Positions 6,369 through 8,203 of a stretch of 8,203 nt of DNA are shown here, in pieces (position 1 is the stretch's first letter; each line of letters starts with the position of its first letter). Source of the DNA: Methylocystaceae bacterium (lineage in GTDB: Bacteria; Pseudomonadota; Alphaproteobacteria; Rhizobiales; Beijerinckiaceae); contig PLZT01000709.1 of NCBI GenBank assembly GCA_003152255.1, positions 1 through 8,203 on the forward strand. Reading direction: 5' to 3'. A program made the position numbers and the translations under genes. Under the pieces are notes generated by a model. It made no database searches. It saw only the letters and a list, made by a program, of their open reading frames with translations, and was not told where the DNA came from.

Positions 6369-7278
6369 TCTGATCGTCGGGGCCGACGGATTTCTCGGCC
6401 GCAACCTCAATACGTATCTCACGGCGCAAGGCCGCCTCGTCGCGCGCATCGGACGGGCCGATGGCGATCTCAGCGACTGGTCGACCGTGGAGCGCGTGTT
6501 CGGCGCCTTGCCCGAGGTCAAGCGGATTTTTCACGTCGTCACCCACCAGAGAACGGGTTCGGTCCAATACGGCCTTCAGGGCGAGTTGCTGGCGATCAAC
6601 GCGCGCATACACCTTAATATACTGGAAGCTTGGCGCTTGCTGCAACCGCAGGCGAAGCTGATTTCCGCCGGCAGTTCCTGCGCCTATCCGGAGTCTGACG
6701 AGCCATTGTCAGAAACATCTTATCAAACAGGACCGCTGCATCCCTCGGTCAAAGGCTATGGCCTCGCCAAGCAACTGCTCGCCATCGGCGCTCAAGCCTA
6801 TGCAGAACAATATGGCCTACGACATTTGCACTGCATTTTGGCGACACTATACGGCCCGGGGGACCACCATGAACCCGATCGCAGCCATTTCCTGGGGTCC
6901 ATGTTCCATCGCGCCATTGAGGAACAGAGAGCGGGCAACACAGAGTTCCCTGTATGGGGCGATCCGAACGCGGTTCGCGAGGTGCTCTATGTCGAGGATC
7001 AAATCTCGGCCATCCTCGCCGCGGACGCTTCGTTCGAAAATCAGATTGTGAATTGCGCCGCCAATGCGCCGATAACGATTGGCGAAGCTGCGAGCGCGAT
7101 ATGCGAAGTCCTCGATTGGCGAGCGCCGATTGTATCGCCGCCGAGTTCGTTCCAGGGAACCCGATTCAAGGTTCTGGATTCGTCGCAGTTCCTCAAGCGG
7201 ACTGGATGGCGGCCGCGTTACGGCCTCGTTGACGGCCTGCGGCGCCTTTATGCGATCGAATACGAGCAGCGGCAATGA
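6337..7278 (+). CDS. GDP-fucose synthase-like NAD(P)-dependent epimerase/reductase (extended SDR)
   Basis: A 313-residue extended SDR with GADGFLG (15-21), a catalytic SSCAYP segment (113-118) and YGLAK (141-145). The SSCAYP block, TGPLHPS, LYGPGDHH (171-178) and SHFLGSMFHRA recall GDP-L-fucose synthase (Fcl/WcaG) and related GDP-6-deoxy-4-keto-heptose epimerase/reductases, where the pattern is SSCIYP, LYGPGDN and SHV-PALI. VREVLYVEDQ replaces the usual RREFLHVDD. The gene starts 32 nt inside the previous one; an ATG at 6343 is an alternative and neither has a clear Shine-Dalgarno, fitting coupled translation. In this context it may reduce or epimerise a GDP-4-keto sugar, possibly a heptose. 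The GDP-fucose-synthase likeness is motif-level; a different NDP-sugar substrate is possible. Confidence 0.8.
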   Translation: MPMRSPAAATDLIVGADGFLGRNLNTYLTAQGRLVARIGRADGDLSDWSTVERVFGALPEVKRIFHVVTHQRTGSVQYGLQGELLAINARIHLNILEAWRLLQPQAKLISAGSSCAYPESDEPLSETSYQTGPLHPSVKGYGLAKQLLAIGAQAYAEQYGLRHLHCILATLYGPGDHHEPDRSHFLGSMFHRAIEEQRAGNTEFPVWGDPNAVREVLYVEDQISAILAADASFENQIVNCAANAPITIGEAASAICEVLDWRAPIVSPPSSFQGTRFKVLDSSQFLKRTGWRPRYGLVDGLRRLYAIEYEQRQ

Positions 7279-7373
7279 AAAAGCCACGAGCCGAAGGCGA
7301 GGTGATGTTTTTCGATCCGACGGCTCTGCTCCTCGTGCGTTCGATGGATGATTTCTCACGCCTCCGTGGTTAG
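7275..7373 (+). CDS. possible 32-residue small protein, translationally coupled
   Basis: An ATG at 7275 forms a 4-nt ATGA overlap with the stop of the preceding SDR and opens 32 codons, starting MKKPRAEGEVMFF and ending MDDFSRLRG, with a TAG at 7371. The stop is 14 nt before the start of the flavoprotein gene. The frame fills most of the 109-nt gap between two operon genes. It may act only to carry ribosomes across, or be chance. There are no recognisable motifs and no transmembrane segment. An imperfect stem (CACGAG at 7285-7290 with CTCGTG at 7332-7337, and GAGCCG at 7288-7293 with CGGCTC at 7321-7326 as an alternative) also lies here, without a terminator U-run. Confidence 0.3.
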   Translation: MKKPRAEGEVMFFDPTALLLVRSMDDFSRLRG

Positions 7374-7387
7374 GTTTAAGCAGCGCG

Positions 7388-8203
7388 ATGATCGAAAGAG
7401 TCGAGGTCGAGCATTTGGTGATTGGAGCCGGGATCGTCGGCTTGGCGATCGCCGGGGAGCTGGCGCGAAGCGGAAAAAGCGTCTTCGTGCTTGAAGCAGG
7501 TTCGCACGTGGGTTGCGGCATCTCGTCGCGAAACAGCGAAGTGATTCATAGCGGCATCTATTACCCGACCAATAGCCTAAAGCATCTGTTGTGCGTCGAG
7601 GGACGCCGCTTGCTCTATGCTTATTGCGATAGTCACGGCATCGCCTATCGCAAATGCGGAAAAATAGTGGTCGCCGTCGACGATCTCGAGGCGGAGGAGA
7701 TCGCGGCGATTGCGCGGCGGGCCGCCCAAAACAACGTCGAGAACGTCGAAACCCTGGACGCTCCCGCGGCAAAGCGTTTGGAGCCTGCGGTTCGAGCCGT
7801 GTCGGCCTTGCACGTGAAGGAAACCGGGATCATCGACTCCCACGGTTTTATGTTGTCGCTAGTGGGAGAAATCGAGGACAGCGGCGGAGCGGTCATGCTT
7901 AATCACCGCGTTCTGTCCGGCCGCCCGTCGCGCGCGCACCGATACGAACTGGACGTCGCCAGTCCGTCTGGACGTCTAACGATCACCACCCGCACCCTGG
8001 TTCTCGCCGCCGGCCCATGGACAAACGCTTTGACCGCGGCAATCGAGGGCATGGGCGCTATCGATGCGCCGCGCCTTTTTCTGGCGAAGGGTTCCTATTT
8101 CGCATTCTCCGGACGGCCAACCTTCACTCGCCTTGTCTATCCAGTGCCGGTCCAAGGCGGACTTGGCATACACCTCACACTCGCGCTAGACGGTCGAATT
8201 CGG
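7388..8203 (+). CDS. lhgO: L-2-hydroxyglutarate oxidase-family FAD-dependent oxidoreductase (3' end outside window)
   Basis: The frame from the ATG at 7388 is open to the right edge: 272 codons with no stop, about two thirds of a typical ~370-400 residue member. The N-terminal VIGAGIVGLAIAGELARSG (11-29) is the FAD dinucleotide-binding fold, ending in the acidic VLEAG. SSRNSEVIHSGIYYP (46-60), LCVEGRRLLYAYC (68-80) and CGKIVVA (90-96) are close to the L-2-hydroxyglutarate oxidase/dehydrogenase (LhgO) pattern, and TGIIDSH (146-152) and LAAGPWTN (206-213) fit the DAO superfamily. Known LhgO enzymes oxidise L-2-hydroxyglutarate to 2-oxoglutarate and pass electrons to oxygen or the quinone pool. 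It follows the sugar genes on the same strand and may share their transcript. It may be an unrelated metabolic gene, or act on a hydroxy-acid or sugar-derived substrate. No strong ribosome site is visible. Confidence 0.85.
   Translation, partial: MIERVEVEHLVIGAGIVGLAIAGELARSGKSVFVLEAGSHVGCGISSRNSEVIHSGIYYPTNSLKHLLCVEGRRLLYAYCDSHGIAYRKCGKIVVAVDDLEAEEIAAIARRAAQNNVENVETLDAPAAKRLEPAVRAVSALHVKETGIIDSHGFMLSLVGEIEDSGGAVMLNHRVLSGRPSRAHRYELDVASPSGRLTITTRTLVLAAGPWTNALTAAIEGMGAIDAPRLFLAKGSYFAFSGRPTFTRLVYPVPVQGGLGIHLTLALDGRIR

Noticed and set aside
6847..7521. Minus-strand ORF of 224 codons
   Set aside because: It is antisense to the GDP-fucose-synthase-like SDR and to the FAD-binding start of the flavoprotein, both with clear family motifs.

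Overview
The window is a surface-polysaccharide sugar-nucleotide locus from a GC-rich proteobacterium. Codon usage and gene style suggest an alphaproteobacterium (Hyphomicrobiales-like), but I cannot name the genus from sequence alone. There are seven confident protein genes in two divergent, tightly packed blocks, plus two weak coding candidates. I see no tRNA, rRNA, IS element, CRISPR array or integration site.

Left block, minus strand (read right to left from about 3.75 kb): an extended-SDR NAD-dependent epimerase/dehydratase (2812-3750); a 98-152 nt spacer; a two-domain fusion of a sugar-1-phosphate nucleotidyltransferase with a GmhB-like HAD phosphatase (1334-2665); and an overlapping HddA-type GHMP kinase (342-1346). 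The kinase, phosphatase and nucleotidyltransferase activities are the three steps that turn D-glycero-D-manno-heptose 7-phosphate into GDP-D-glycero-D-manno-heptose, here encoded by two genes. Downstream lie about 290 nt without a convincing gene, holding a near-repeat pair, and then the possible first 17 codons of another minus-strand gene cut by the window edge.

Centre (3751-4165): a divergent intergenic region of about 415 nt. It has a good minus-strand sigma70-like promoter, a small hairpin in the predicted leader and a 10-bp inverted repeat whose arms both read as a -35-like TTGACT.

Right block, plus strand: a three-domain zinc-binding sugar C-methyltransferase (4166-5431), an extended SDR overlapping it by 8 nt (5424-6368), a GDP-fucose-synthase-like SDR overlapping that by 32 nt (6337-7278), a possible 32-residue ORF joined by ATGA (7275-7373), and an L-2-hydroxyglutarate-oxidase-family flavoprotein running off the right edge (7388->8203).

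Taken together, the simplest reading is synthesis of an activated heptose followed by oxidation/epimerisation/reduction and C-methylation, giving an unusual, possibly branched, heptose-derived residue for LPS, capsule or exopolysaccharide. The enzyme families are seen directly; the combined pathway, and the link of the right block to the heptose, are inference. The isomerase GmhA, a nucleotide-sugar 4,6-dehydratase and glycosyltransferases are not in the window.
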